From contig KL647299.1 in NCBI GenBank assembly GCA_000727475.1, positions 593,461 through 657,460 on the forward strand: a stretch of 64,000 nt of DNA, read 5' to 3'. Below the pieces are notes generated by a model, which was given only the letters and a program-made list of their open reading frames with translations, did not search any database and was not told where the DNA came from. This document shows positions 49,983 to 62,510 of the stretch, piece by piece. This DNA is from Sarcocystis neurona. Taxonomy: Eukaryota > Apicomplexa > Conoidasida > Eucoccidiorida > Sarcocystidae. The translations under genes and the position numbers were made by a program. Position 1 is the stretch's first letter. The number at the start of each line of letters is the position of its first letter.

Positions 49983-50095
49983 GTTATATACTCATTTCCA
50001 TGTGGAAACAGGTATGCGAATATGTGTCAAGGGAGAAGGCGATGAGCAAAGTCATCGTGGATGGCGTGTAGCTGTGGGTATACCTCTACAAGTGC
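49983..50095 (+). repeat. Diverged direct repeat, copy 1
   Basis: Begins GTTATATACTCATTTCCATG and ends CCTCTACAAGTGC. It matches 50285-50400 over its length with scattered substitutions and small indels. The two copies are 302 bases apart start to start. Origin (segmental duplication or short mobile element) is unknown. Confidence 0.8.
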
Positions 50096-50253
50096 TGCCT
50101 GTGCGCGTAACCAGCGTCGAACCTACTACACTTAACCGCTTCACCACTGCGTTGTACTGCGGTTGCATAAATTACATAACGAATAGATGTGCTGTGTGTG
50201 TTCCCGAACGCTGGCGCACATGCGGGCACGTACGCGCTTCACACTGCGTCCGC

Positions 50254-50288
50254 ATAACACCTATACATATATATATATATAGGTGTTA
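50254..50288. repeat. Perfect palindrome with 12-bp arms and AT centre
   Basis: Left arm ATAACACCTATA and right arm TATAGGTGTTAT are exact reverse complements around an 11-base AT-rich centre. It can form a hairpin or cruciform at the boundary of the second direct-repeat copy. Confidence 0.85.
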
Positions 50289-50400
50289 TATACTCATTTC
50301 CATGTGGAGACGCGTATGCGAATATATGTGTTAAGGGAGGGGGCCAATAAGCAAAGTCAGCCGGCATAGCATGTGGCTGTGGATGTACCTCTACAAGTGC
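50285..50400 (+). repeat. Diverged direct repeat, copy 2
   Basis: Same start and end words as the copy at 49983-50095. Its first bases form the right arm of the palindrome at 50254-50288. Confidence 0.8.
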
Positions 50401-50559
50401 AGCACAGAGAATCTATCCTTCTGCCTCTCTCCACTAAAAGAGAGGGTTGCGTTTCGTCTAGCGCTCTCGCTGCTGGTGTGCCGGGCACGTGGAAAAATCG
50501 CTTAGAGGTCGCAGCTGCTGAAGCAGTGCGAATGTGAACTCATAAACATCACACGTCTG

Positions 50560-51010
50560 TATATGTATATATATGTATACTGGTATGGGTACCTAAAGGA
50601 TACCTGAGAAGATATATATATATATCGATTCTTTAATATTTCTTTACTCGAAAATACATATGGGCAAAGAAAACGTCATCGGAGGAAAGGACGACGAAAT
50701 TTAACCTGACCGTGGGAAAGAATTTGATCTGGTTGTTTCAAAATACGCTGATTTACTTTAGCTTTATTATAGCTACCGGTACGTGCATAATCTACATGTG
50801 GCGTGAGAGGCTCCCAAAATTGGCAGATATCTCAAGGGGGTACCTACCCATAGTGCATACTGTGTATATATAACATATTTTATATAATATATGGAAGATT
50901 ATATATATATATATATATTGAGAATGTACATATAATACTAATATACATATAAGATAATACATGTATTATATGTACATGTAATAACTATATATATATATAT
51001 ATATATACGT
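50560..51010. repeat. TA-rich simple sequence
   Basis: Dispersed (TA)n tracts near 50613-50630, 50900-50920 and 50985-51006 in AT-rich DNA. Confidence 0.75.
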
Positions 51011-52799
51011 CTACACATACAGAAAGATGGGAGTAGACACCTGACAGGTACGCACGTATATGTGGACGTCTGTGTAGGGTGAGAGGACATAAGTGGACAC
51101 CTGTTATATATGCATACCTATGTGAAAGCATAAGCGTAGACAACTGATATATATACATGAATGGATCGTTTTTTATATAACCAACACGGGAGCGAACACG
51201 CATACGGTTGGGTCGGACTTCCTCATCACAAGGATGCGGGCGCTTGACGCAATTTGCCACCGTACTGTGGTGCCCTACGTGCGTGTGTGCTTGCACGAAA
51301 GATGTAACTTGCTTCACCTAACAACTGGAGAGACAACAAATCAACGTGTAACGACGGATGAAAGCTCTGCAGCGAGGCCATGCGAAGCAGCCACACAGAG
51401 GCATGCACGCTTCGAATGTCACTCACTGTTGTCCTCATAAACAAACATGAGTGACCCATCAAAATATACACACCTGTACGTAGACGGTGTACTTGGCTTT
51501 TATATTCTAGCTTCCTGCTTAAAAAAAAATGCCATGTGCGGTGCTGCTGCGTCGACACGTGTAGCTTTCCGCTACTGATCATCGTGATTTGTCTCGTTTC
51601 CATAGACCCACACTCTCATCGATTAACACCAGTCCCTTCCAGGCCACGTAACACTTCTCGACGAAATTTACGGAAGTCAGGAGCACACTGCACGTCAGTA
51701 CACGATACGAGAAACATGCGTAAAAATTTGCCCACGGGTGCACCCACATCTACATACGTGTTTGTTTGTCTGAAGAAAAGGTCTAGACAGTGGTTCCACG
51801 TCTGGAAGTATCCTTACGATAGAAGACACCCACAGCGGCTGCTGTAGGGCTGACCCGACACTGTAACGATGTTGAAATTTGACGAATACTACGTTACTTT
51901 GTAGCGGTTGGTGCATGCGTTTCCCACAGAGGAAAGTGCGTTAGAGATAGCTTTAGCACCATCTGTAGCTGATGACGCGACAGCTCGACTCAAAAGCGAA
52001 GCCGTTTAAGCCGATGTGGTACCGTCTCGTGTGGACGGCAGGGCGCAACTTGTCGCGAGGAAGCGCTTTAGGGCGAGCAGCAGCAATACAGATTACCGCG
52101 GAAAAGCCAGCACGCGCCCTGCTGCGTTGTTCTTCAGGAGTAGACCCGCTGGTCGATATCTCGTATGTTTTCGCAACTTCCTCAGCGAGGCAATGGTGCC
52201 TGCAGTGTGCAGCAGCGTACAAGCCATCAGTAGGGAAGCGGCAGCTGCTGCTGAAGTTCCTTCTAACGTCTCCTAAGCGTCTCTTGCTGTTATCTCACCA
52301 CGATATCGACTGATAGTATAAAACCTCCTGTACGCAGTATAGTTATCACTAGGACGGCAACAGACACTAGCCTGTGCACGTCGATCTGCATGTTCAAGTA
52401 CTGCAACACTACTCCTGTACACAAGTGCGTATACGATATCCACAGACGTCATTCCCTGTCGTCCAGAGTTTGTGGGAAGAAGGCAAACCGACACTCACTG
52501 CGATATCGGCACCGGCACCCCGCGAACGTGCACGACTGCAGTGTGGGAACCCTGCAGCAGGGAAGAAGCCGTCGCCCTCGCAAAACAGGAAAAGACAGGT
52601 GTACAGTAGTCCTTTTTGCAGGACGAAGTCAGCACGTGTACGCTTCCAGAACGGTTCTGCAGCAATACTGCCCTCTGGGTCATGCTGCAGCACACACACA
52701 CTGTGTCTGCTTAGGGGAGTGGTGGATGCCCTCCTTTTGTCAATGAAGCAGCCTGAGACACTGTCCTGCTGCGAAAAGGACTTGTCACACTTGCGGCAG

Positions 52800-53110
52800 A
52801 AGGAAGTGTCATACTTTGTGTGGATATGTGGCCCTCGAACACTTTCTCAGTGGAGTGGCTCGATGCCCTTCTGCATGAAAGTGTTGAGCAGCAACGTGAG
52901 GAAGACGCCCTCGTTGTGGTCACTGTCTCGTGTAAAGAGAGCAAAGGACGAAACTACTCCGCTTTGCTGCCATGTAGCTGCTGCGGTTCGTTAGTAGATG
53001 TTCAAAAAAAAGGGCAGTCGGCGACTGCTCCGTTCGAGGCCGCGGATATTGCGCATGGTTTCCTGCTGCTGCCCAAAAGCATCACAAGAACGACTGACCC
53101 AGACGCGAGC
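52800..53110 (+). other. Coding-like segment, unassigned
   Basis: After an acceptor-like TTGCGGCAG near 52799, the plus strand reads GSVILCVDMWPSNTFSVEWL and continues with HESVEQQREEDALVVVTVSC. The composition is balanced and lacks repeats. The frame stays open to about 53258 but becomes Cys/Leu-rich after 53110. I recognise no family and find no phase-matched upstream exon. Confidence 0.25.
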
Positions 53111-53434
53111 ACGTGTTGCTCTGCTGTTTCTGCTGCTGCGGCAGCCGCGGCATTCAACAATTTTCAGTCTCGGCACACACACCGCCTGCTGGTGCGGCTG
53201 CTATTGTTGGTGCTCTTGCCTTGCAGATGTGTTACGCTGTTGACGAGCTGCTGCTACTAACGCCCTCTCCGCTGCATGCACTATGCCCAACTACTACCCT
53301 CACTTGTACACATGCGTATAGCCATCTATGTACGTGCACACAATCACGTATACATGTATGTATAAACACGTAATTTCAAATACTAATATACAGAAGTATT
53401 ATGTATACACGTATACGTCCACATGTATAGACAT

Positions 53435-53442
53435 ATATATAG

Positions 53443-53477
<35 letters not shown>

Positions 53478-53480
53478 TAA
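53435..53480. repeat. TA then GA microsatellite
   Basis: (TA)n directly followed by (GA)n near 53440-53476. Confidence 0.8.
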
Positions 53481-54293
53481 ATCTATCTGGGGAGATGGCA
53501 CCCCTGCCTTGTCTGTCGACAGACCGCGCAACCTTAGTAAATAACCACTTTTGGTGTACAGTCGTCTTCTAGACTTAAAAATTTTCAAAAAAAAGGCAGC
53601 GCAGCTCCACTGCTTCGACTTTTCGTGTTGAGGCGCTGCGCGGCACACGTAACGTTGTCGCTGCAGCAGCGATGGCGACGAGCCAACTGTTTCTCGACCG
53701 CGCTGCAGCACGCGAAGCAGCTGTGTACAGGCTTGTGGACTAGCAAGCCGATTACTACGGGACGGCCTACACAAGTGTCACCCAGACCTGCACACAATCT
53801 CATGGGTGGTGGCTTTCTCCCGTGGGGACAGCAGCAAAAGCCGCTGCCAGGGCCACGGCCTCGTACCGGCCTGCTGCTGCTGCTGCTTCAGATGGGACCG
53901 AGGCACGAGCAATGTCGAGGGGACGCAGCACACATGCTGCCGGCGCAGCAACTTCGAACGGCCCGGAGCAGCAGTCCACGCGTTATGAGGAGCAGCAGGC
54001 GCCTCAGCAGCAGCTGCAGCACCTGGCAGGCGTCCACAGCAACAGCAGCGGAAATGTCAGCGCAGCAGCAGCAGTGTATACATCGACAGAGCAGCAGCAG
54101 CAATAGCGGTACTGGCAAATAAACGCAATTCCGTAACTGGTGAAGCGGCCAACTGCACCTGCACGGGCCCCACAAACACGCACAGCTGCTCGACGCGGCA
54201 GTCCCCACGACTTTTCGCTGTCCCTGCACTGCTCTTGCAGGTGTTTTAACAAGTAAGGCCACACAAATTTATATGTGGTGTCGAAGAACCTTC

Positions 54294-57200
54294 TTATTGT
54301 TCGCCTCTGTTCCGGCTGAATCGGCACTGCGACTTGCTGTTGATGCTTTGGGATGCAGAAGCAACTCCCGTTGGGCCGCTGCTGCCGCTGCTGCTGCTGC
54401 TGCTGTCACCCGCGGGACTACCCCTGCTGCTGCTCCGCAGTCCCCTTCTCAACGAGCTTTTACGATCGGGAGTTAGATCTGCTGTCCCCGCTCCTCTATC
54501 GCTGCTGTCACGCATTTTTCCATCCCTGCTGCTGCTCTGCGTGCTGCCGCTGCTACCCTGGCGACTGCTGGTGCTGATCTGCGTGCTGCTGAGACAGTCA
54601 GCGCGTGCGACTGCTTCATCCTGTGCTGCAGCGGGACCCGATTCCTCTGTTGCTACAGCCGCAGCAGCTGCCATCCACGCGACACGCCTCGCACGACGTA
54701 GCAGCGCGTCGAACGGACGTCTCTCTCTTAGCGTCTCTGCTGCTGCCGCTGGTCCTTTGCTGCTGTTGCTGCTGCTGAGTCTGCTGCCGCTGCTGAGGCT
54801 GTTGCTGCGCGGCCCTTCTCCTCGCTCCCAGGCACGTGCTGCCGACGAAGAACCGAATGAAGAAAAAGAAGAGGAGGAAGAAGAGAAAGAGTGGAGGCTC
54901 TCGAAGAAAGAAGAACCTCTGCTGCCGCCCTTCGACGCAGGAGGCAGCCGGAAGCCGAGCGCAGCTGCCAGACCGCTGCTGCTGCTGCCTTTGCTGCTCT
55001 TGCTGCTGCTGTTGCAAGCAGTGCCCTCCGCGCTTCTGCCGCCACAGCCACTGCTGCTCCCGCTGCTGCCGCAGCCGGTGAGGCAGCCGCCGCTGTCGCT
55101 GCAGTTGCGCCGTCTCTGGAAATGTTGTCCTCCTGCCTCTGGGTCCGGTGCTGCTGCGGCTACTCGCCTGCTGCTGCCGCAGCAACCTCCTCCGTCGTCC
55201 ACGACGCTGCTGCTGCTGCAAGAAGTGTGGCTGCCAAGTTTCTCACCTGTTGACACTTCGCCGTCCATCCGGCTGCTGTCTCTTCGGTCTGCTTCTGTGC
55301 AGTCTCCCGGTCTCCGCGACGGGGAACAGCCGTCAGCAGCAGCAGGACGCACAAAGGAAGCAGCAGCAGCAGGCGGGAGAGAAGATGGCGGCGCAGCAGC
55401 AGCGGGCGTAGCAAAGGCAGTCACCGCGGCGGAGGACGACGAAGTATGAACAGCGGGAGCAGCAAAAGGAGGAGCAGGAGGAAGGGGAGGGGCAGCAGCA
55501 GCAGGACCAGGGAAGCATGCGTCAGCAGGGGCAGCGGCAACAGGAGCCAGTGGTGGGGAAGCAGCAGCAACAAAGCGTTGTTTCTCAGCGGCTGCGTCGC
55601 ACGCACGCAGTCGCAGCAGTCGGTCTGCCTGCAGCCGATTCCACCGTTCCAGTTCTTCAGGAGAGAGCGAGGCAGCAAAGGCAGCGGCTTCCGGTGCGTA
55701 GCCTCCGCTTGCGGCCCGCACTGCAGCAGCAAGTTTTTCGTCTTTGTCTTTTGCAGAGTGGGCTTCTGCGACCGCCTGCTGCTGCGGCGACGGATCAGCT
55801 TCTCCCTTTCCTCCACCCCACAGGCTACTGCTGCTGCTCTGTTGCTGCTGCTGCAGCAGCAGTGGCGGAGAGGGCGCAGGACGCGCCTTGCTGGGCAGCA
55901 GGTACGGTGCAGCAGCGTATGCAGCAGCAGCAAGAGGATTTTCCCTTTGCCAGCGACCGTAGTAGTACTTCTCCAGGAAGGTCTGGACAGCAGCAGATGG
56001 GCTGCCACCTCCCCGCTCCGCTTCCTCCTCTTTTCCCTGCGGGTGCTGCAGCACCCCGCCCGCACCGCTGCCTCCGGCGCCTGCGCCTGGCTGCTGCTTT
56101 TGCTGCTGCCGCAACACTTCTGTGCCGCTGCTGCTGCCCCTTCTCCTCCTTCCCGTTCCCGTTCTCTCGCTGCACGCCTCTTCTGCTGCTGCTGCTGCTG
56201 CGCCGCGTCTGCTGCCTCCTCCCAAGCCAAACGGTAGACCAGCAGCCCCGCCGGCTGCTGCGGGCAGCTCGGGGACTCCACCTGCGGCGAGTTCGCCCCC
56301 GCCGTCATAGCCGGCGACAGTGTGGAGGCCGCGCGACGAAGAAGCCCCGACGGCGGCAGCACCTGCAGAACGAAAACAAGACGCACCAGCACCCGCAGCA
56401 TCGACTGCAGCCGGAAACCCAGGAGCAGCCTCTCCGCCTCCCCCTGCCGCACGCTGCAGAAACACGTCGCCATTGCTGCTGCTTCTTTCAGGGAGACGCG
56501 GTCGGTGCTCCGGGGGCAGCAGTTCGTCCAGCGTGGCAATCATCTGCGTGGAAGCGATTAATCTGTGTTCGAATTCCCTTCTGTCTGGCAGCCGCAGCCA
56601 CCAGAAGTATATCACTTGCACGTACGCATGCAGTGCCCCACGCACCACGCTCCACACGGTACCCCACACCTGCTGCTGCTGCGCTCGCTGCAGCACAGTG
56701 CGCAGCGCACGCATGCAACAGGCGGCGCCCAGGCGCAACAGCAGCGGCAGGCGTGTGCGGACCAACAACGACAGCAAACGCCGACGCGACACCGAGCCCG
56801 CAACAGCACCCAACCTTCGTCTCGCCAGCAGCAGAAATCTCGCCTTCACGCCTCGCCGTGATAAATCTGAGGTACTGCCGCTGCTGCTGTCGACTTCCCC
56901 ACACCTGCTTCCTCCTGCTGCTGGTCGGTCTTCCCGCCGCCACCATGCTGCTGCTGTCCTTCCCGCACCGACCGCAGCGACAGAGAAAGAAGAAAATACG
57001 CGTCCCCACCAGCTGTCTTCGCCGCTCTTTTCTCTCTTTTTCAATTCGTCCTCTGCACCAAATCCCGCGGCTGCTGCCGCTTCTTCTGTACGCCTCTCCT
57101 CCGCTCCACGCCGCCGCCGCGGCCCCTCGCCATCTCGACCACACGCTCCTGTTTCTCCCCCTCCTCCCGCTGCTGTTCCTCCGGCTGCCTCACGAGCTGC

Positions 57201-60200
57201 TCCTGTGTTTCCCGCCGTTGCCGTGCTGCACAGATGATCTGCACTTCTCCAAGGCTCCTGTCTGGCTGCTGTTGCTGCGGCCGTCCCTCCTGCTGCTGTT
57301 CCCGCTGCTGCTACTCCCGATGTCCGAAACACCGCACCGACGGGTCCACCTGCTGCTGTTGCAGGGGTTGCGGAGGGCCCTGCTGCTCCTGCTACTGCGA
57401 GCTGAGCTGAAACAGCAGCAGGCCGGCTCGCGAGAAATGACCCCATCGCTGCTTCCCCGGCTGCTGCAGGTGCTGGGGGAGTGCCATCTGCCGCAGCATG
57501 CAGCACCCGCGTTGTCTGCTGCTGGTCGGAGGGGACGGGCTGCTCTCGCTGCTGCGCAGTCTCGTGCGGCTGCTGTGGCTGCACGGACTGCAGGGGTCGC
57601 TGAGCTCCTGTCGCTGCTACCGTTGCTGCTGCTGTCGCTGCCGCTTCTATTGCATGCGATTCAGGGAGCCGTGGTCGCCGCGCGCGATTTGTCAAGTGAG
57701 ACAAATTCCATTCTTTGGGCCACGTGAAGCTGGAGGCAGCACCTGTCCCTACAGCAGAAGGGAAGAAAAGATGAGAGAGAGACGACGGGGAGAACGAGTC
57801 GCTCCACATGGAAGCAGCAGTTTCTGCGGCAGCAGCGGCCACAGTCCCCGAAGAAAACAACGAGGAGGAAGTGGAAAAGGAAGCAGCAACTCCGGCTTCC
57901 GAAGCAGCAGGAGTCGCAGCAACGGCACCATTGCCATATGTCCCGCCCGCATCTCCTGCACGAGCTCTGCTGCTCGCCTCTTGCTCCTCTTGCTGCTCAA
58001 ACTGCTGCTGTTGCTGCTCAAACAGCTGCTGCTGCTGAAACGGCTGCTGCTGCTGCTGCTCGGCCCCGTGGGGGTGCTGGTCAGGCTCCAGCGCGAAGGC
58101 GCTGCAGCGTGTGCTGCGTCCAGTTTCTTGCGATGCTTCTCCAGCAGCACCAGCAGTGCTGCCGTCGACCGCGTTGCTGCTGCTGCTGCTTCCGCCATAA
58201 ATTGCTGCTTCTTCTCTGCTCCTTGGGAGCGCCTGGGCGGGAGCAGAGGGGCCCCCTGCTCCAGCGAGACTCAACAAGCCAGTAATCCACGCCGCTGGCG
58301 TCGTGATGGGATTGCTGTCGCTGCTTACTTCTTCTTCTTCTTGCTGCTGCTGCAGATGCTGTTTCTCCTGCAGCTGCTCGTGCTGCGCCCCGCCGCACGC
58401 TGCTTCTGATGCAGCTTCTCCACCTGCGGGAGCAGCAGCGGACGCTCCCGCGCCGTCTGCTGCAGCAGCACCATAGAAGGTAGGTAAGCGCAGGCCGCTG
58501 AAGAACGGAGCAGCAAATTCAACTCCTGAGACCCTTCGTATCAACGTGGATTGCTGTTTGCTGCTGCTGTTATTTCTGCTCGCCGTTTCTTGGGACTGCT
58601 CTAGCAGCGCAGCAGGGAGAAAGGCAGCAGCCCCTCGCGCTTCTTCCGACTCTTCCGCACGGACAGTTCGCAGCCTGCTGCTCTCACCGAAGCAAAATGA
58701 TGACGCCTGTCTGCTGCTGCGTTTGCCACTGCTGTTGCCGGTACTGCTGTGAGTGTCTCCTTTGCTGTTTCCTGCGCTGTCCTCGAGATGTCGCTGCTGC
58801 TGCTGCTCGCGCACTCCAAAAGGTTCCTGCTGCATATTCTTCTCTTCGCTCCAGCTACCGCTCTCCTCGCCAGCTGCTCGTCCTGCTCCTGCAGCAGCAA
58901 ACTCCTCTTGCTGCTGCTGCTGCCTGCTGCTGCCCTCTCTCTCCCCCCCTGCAGCGGTGCTGTCCCTGCGTTGTCGCTGGGGCCGCGCCCCGTCCTCCGC
59001 ATCTTTTCCCTGTTGCTGCTGCTGCTTCCCCCCGAGCTTCTCTGCGAGCTTCATCTGCAGCCTCGGGTCTGTGACTGCGGCGAGCAGCAGCAGTGCGGCG
59101 AACAGCAGCCCCCTCCACAGCAGCAGCGGCAGCAGCGAGGCGCAGTACAGCACTGCAGTCAACGAAAGACTGTAGCCCAGCAGGAGCAGCAGTGAGGCCC
59201 ACGACAGCAACAAGTCTTCGAAGTTAAACGCATACTTCAATTTCTCAAGCGTCGTCGCGAGGTAGCCGGTGAGGAGCTGCAACACATACCACGCACCCGG
59301 GGCAGAACCTGCCACTGAATTTTAGCCAGTGCCGGACAACCTCACCTTCACGAGTTGCCGCAGCCAAACCCAGGAAAAAACCCGTTCTCTTTGTTTCGGA
59401 TGAGACCCGAAAGAGAGTGGTGGTCAGCAAACTCGGGATCGAGGAAGAAAACAGGACCGAGCATCAGCCATGCTTGGGGTTCTACCAACTGAAGAAGAAC
59501 GCATGAGCCACTTGCTCTCAACCGGGGTAACGCTGAGGCGGCTGCGAGAAAAAGACTTCGAGAGAGACAGAGAAGAGAAATCGACCGAAGAAACACAGAG
59601 AGAGAAAATATCCACCAAGGAGGAGATTCACGGGAGAGAGACAGTAACGCGCATGCATGGAGGAATAACAGGCGAACGCAGCAAAAGGGCAACTGCCGCT
59701 GGACAGGGAGAGACAGCGAAAGAGGGAGAGGCACAAAGAGATAGAGAGACAAGGAGGAGGAGACAGAAAGGGAGAGACACAGAGACACAGAAATAGAAAG
59801 AGTGGGGGGGAGATGCAAAACAAAGGGAAAAAGAGAAAACGAGAGACAAAGAAAGAATGAGAGAAAGGCGGTTGATTAAGAGAGGGGAGATAGAGCTGCT
59901 TCAAGGAGAGACATGCGTCCCCCGAGAGGGGCGAGCAAGGAGAGAACAGCAGCCCAGCGACAGATACGGAGACACGCACACATACACCTCCAAGAGAGGT
60001 GAGTCTATTCGTAGGCTCGTGCAGAAGAGAAAGCAGAGAAGAGGAAGGAACTGCAAGCGACGGACTGAGGAGGACGAAGCCACAGGAAGCCCGAAAAAGA
60101 GACGGTACCTGCAGGCCCGTTGCGAGCTCGACAAGCTTGTTGAGTTGCTCCTGCAGCAGCGGCTCGCCAGCGTCATCAGCAAATACCGGCCAGACTTCAT

Positions 60201-62510
60201 CATCGACGTCTCCCGTCCCCTCTTCCCCTCGGGAACTTTCTCGTACGAAGAGGCGAAGATTCCCGAACGGTGAGTGGACGACAGAAACCCGTGAATCGCC
60301 TACGTCCACCAGTTCTCCTTCCTTTGGCTGCTCGGCTTCTCCTCGCTCTTCTTCGGCCTCTCCGCACGCGTCTTCTTCTTCCTCGTCGCCCGACGAAGAA
60401 CTCGCGCCTCCGGCCTCCGGCTCCCCCCCTGACGCCGCGTGCGCTGCTCCCCCGTCTGCTGCTGCTGCTGCCGCTGCTGCTGCCGCCGCTGCCGCTGCTG
60501 CCGCTGCTGCTGCTGCTTCTGCCGCTGCTGCATCCACGCCGACCCTCCTGCCACTTCCAGCTTCGCTTGCAACTACCTGCTGCGGGGGGGGAAGCGGCAG
60601 CCACAACGGCTCTCCCGCTGCGACGCCCTCTGCAGCAGCAGCAGCCGAGTCAGCGTCGGCAATGGACGGTGACGGCGGCCACACTATGCAGTACGACGCG
60701 TCGTCATCTTCGGCAGCAATTTCTCCCGAGGAGGAGGAATGCACCCCGTGTTTCAGCTCCCCCGCATGCGGCACGTTGCTCTTCCGTTTTTCTTCTTCTT
60801 TGTCTCCTTTCTTTCTTTTGTTCTCACTCACTGCGTCTTCACATTCATCGTCGCGTAACTGTCCTGCTGCTTCGGCTGCTGTCTTGTCGGTCCTTTCCTG
60901 CTGCTGCTGCCCCCTCTCCTCCTCTACCTCCTCGCCCGCAGCGGTCTTCCCTTGCTGCTGCTGCGCCTCTCTCCCCCCCCCAGATCCAGCAGCATCACAC
61001 CCACACGCGGAAGAAGCAGAAGCAGCAGCAGCGTCACGACGTGCCGCGGCTTTCGCGGCAGTAATGCCCTCTTTGCTGCTGCTGCCCTCGCTGCTGCTGC
61101 TGCGGTGGTGGCTGCTGCTGCTGTGGCTGCTGCGGGTGGCGTCGCAGAAAGCGTCGGTTTCTGCTGTTGTTGCAGCAGCGGGGGAGAAGAGACTTTCTTC
61201 GTTGCCGGTGGGGGTGCCAAAGTGCGCATGCGTTGAATTTGACGCGAGGGATACAGGTGAAAATTCTTCGGCGGACACTTCCGACGACGGCAACAGGTTG
61301 TCAGCAGCTGCAGCAGCAGGACGTCTCGACGACGAGAACAATGCGACAGAGGACGGTGAGCGTCGTCCTGTCACTGTGCCTGTGGGGTGGAGTTGCTGTT
61401 GCTCCTCGACTGCAACTTCACAAGTTGCTGCATGTCGCAGCCAGGGTCCGCCCCCTGCTGCTGCTGCATGCTGCTGCCGCAAGTTCGCAACCGCGGCAGG
61501 TGCAGCTGCAGCAGCAGCCGGCGAAGAAGCAATGCTTCCCCCAGCAGCGCCAGCAGCAAGACAACTGCAAGCGTGCTGCACCTGAGAAGGAGCCGAGGAC
61601 GAGCTTTCGGCTGCCACGTCTTCTTCTTTTCTTCTTCGGCCGTCAAACGCGTTCTGTGCTGCTGGGTGCGTCAGCGCAGCTGCTGCTCCTTCGGCTGTTG
61701 TTGCGTCACCAGCACCGGACGGTCGCGTAGTCGCCTTTCGCACCTGGAACGCCGCAGCTGTTCGAAGAGAGTCTCCCGCTATCTTCTGTCCCCCTGTTGC
61801 TGCGGCAGTTGCTGCTACTGCTGCTGGGGCTGATGCGCATCCGGCAGCTGCAACGCTGGGCTTCCGGCCGCTAGGAGTCGCAGCCGCAGCAGTGGAGAAG
61901 AAGAACCCTCGCGCAGCCGCCGCAGCAGCAGCAGTCGCTGCTGACGAGCCGCCTGCGCGGTGACGCAGGGTGTCTTCTGCTGCAGCACCCGCAGGAGGAG
62001 GAGAAGGAGCAGCAGCTGCAGCAGGAACAGCTGGTGAAGCAGGAACAGCAGCAGGGGGAGGTGAAGGGGGCTGTCGAGGACAGCAGAACGCAGAGAGAAA
62101 CGGCAGCATATCGGAGAGCTGCGGAACCGCCGAGGTCGTCTTCTTTCCTGCTATTCTTCCGCGTTTCCTTCTGGCGCCGCTGGTCGGTCGCTGTTCTCCT
62201 CGCTCTTTTCTTCTCGTTCCTTCTGCCCCCCGCCCGCTCGCGTTCGGGAGCGGCAAAGCCAGTGGTGGCGCTGCAGTAGGCATGATGCTGCGCAGAAGCA
62301 GCCTACTGCGCTGCCCCCCACCTCGGGGAAGGCGCCTGGCGTACAGGCGGTCGCCGCGCAGCAGCAAGTAGGAAAGCGAGACCACCGCCATCGCAGCAGC
62401 AACACAGAGTGGCACCTGCCACAGCGGAGAGAAGCAGCAGAGGTAAAAGGCATCAAGCCAAAACAGCAGCCACAGCACCGTCCCCGTCCACGTGCGGTCC
62501 GACAAGTGTC
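54294..62510 (-). CDS. Very large multi-pass membrane protein with split hydrophobic hairpins (5' end unresolved)
   Basis: Two minus-strand exons: 62510-60109 (phase 1 in, 800 codons) and 59276-54294 (phase 0, 1660 codons plus stop). They join CTGCAG|GTACCG to GTGTTGCAG|CTC, so ELATGLQ is followed by LLTGYLATTLEKLKYAF. The first exon opens with two hydrophobic helices (TVLWLLFWLDAFYLCC and VPLCVAAAMAVVSLSYLLL). About 740 low-complexity, acidic and poly-Ala residues follow. Then comes a second helix pair (LLSWASLLLLLGYSLSLTAVL and LLPLLLWRGLLFAALLLL), then DPRLQMKL. Helix pair, helical linker ending near LLSW, second helix pair and a C-terminal basic stretch resemble the PRT_C/reticulon-like membrane end of MCTP-type C2 proteins; this is inference only. 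A further conserved-looking stretch is ALHAYVQVIYFWWLRLPDRR (about 56590-56650). The remainder is Ser/Ala/Gln-rich. Upstream exons, possibly with C2 domains, would lie right of 62510. Confidence 0.6.
59277..60108 (-). other. Intron of the membrane-protein gene, GA-rich on the plus strand
   Basis: Phase-0 intron between the 60109 donor and the 59276 acceptor. Between 59560 and 59880 the plus strand is almost pure purine (GAGAGACAGAGAGA), so the transcript is a long CT-rich pyrimidine tract. Confidence 0.65.
60440..60540 (-). repeat. Poly-alanine coding tract
   Basis: GCA/GCG codons on the minus strand give over 20 consecutive alanines, preceded by AAAAEAAA, inside the 62510-60109 exon. Mixed synonymous codons indicate the alanine run is not a recent pure triplet expansion. 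Confidence 0.75.

Larger units (their letters stand above)
49421..54293. other. Repeat-poor island with no confidently assigned gene
   Basis: About 4.9 kb with little triplet repeat. It contains the 113-bp direct repeat and palindrome (49983-50400), a TA-rich stretch (50560-51010) and several short open frames. The best coding-like segment is at 52800-53110 (+). A CAG-rich patch begins again at 53835. I cannot assemble a gene from splice phases here. Confidence 0.45.

Noticed and set aside
55517..57727. 736-codon open frame on the plus strand, and similar long plus-strand frames at 54334-55449 and 59999-61585
   Set aside because: They lie antisense to the phase-linked minus-strand membrane-protein exons, are rich in Leu/Arg/Cys from CTG repeats read in the wrong direction, and have no splice or domain support.
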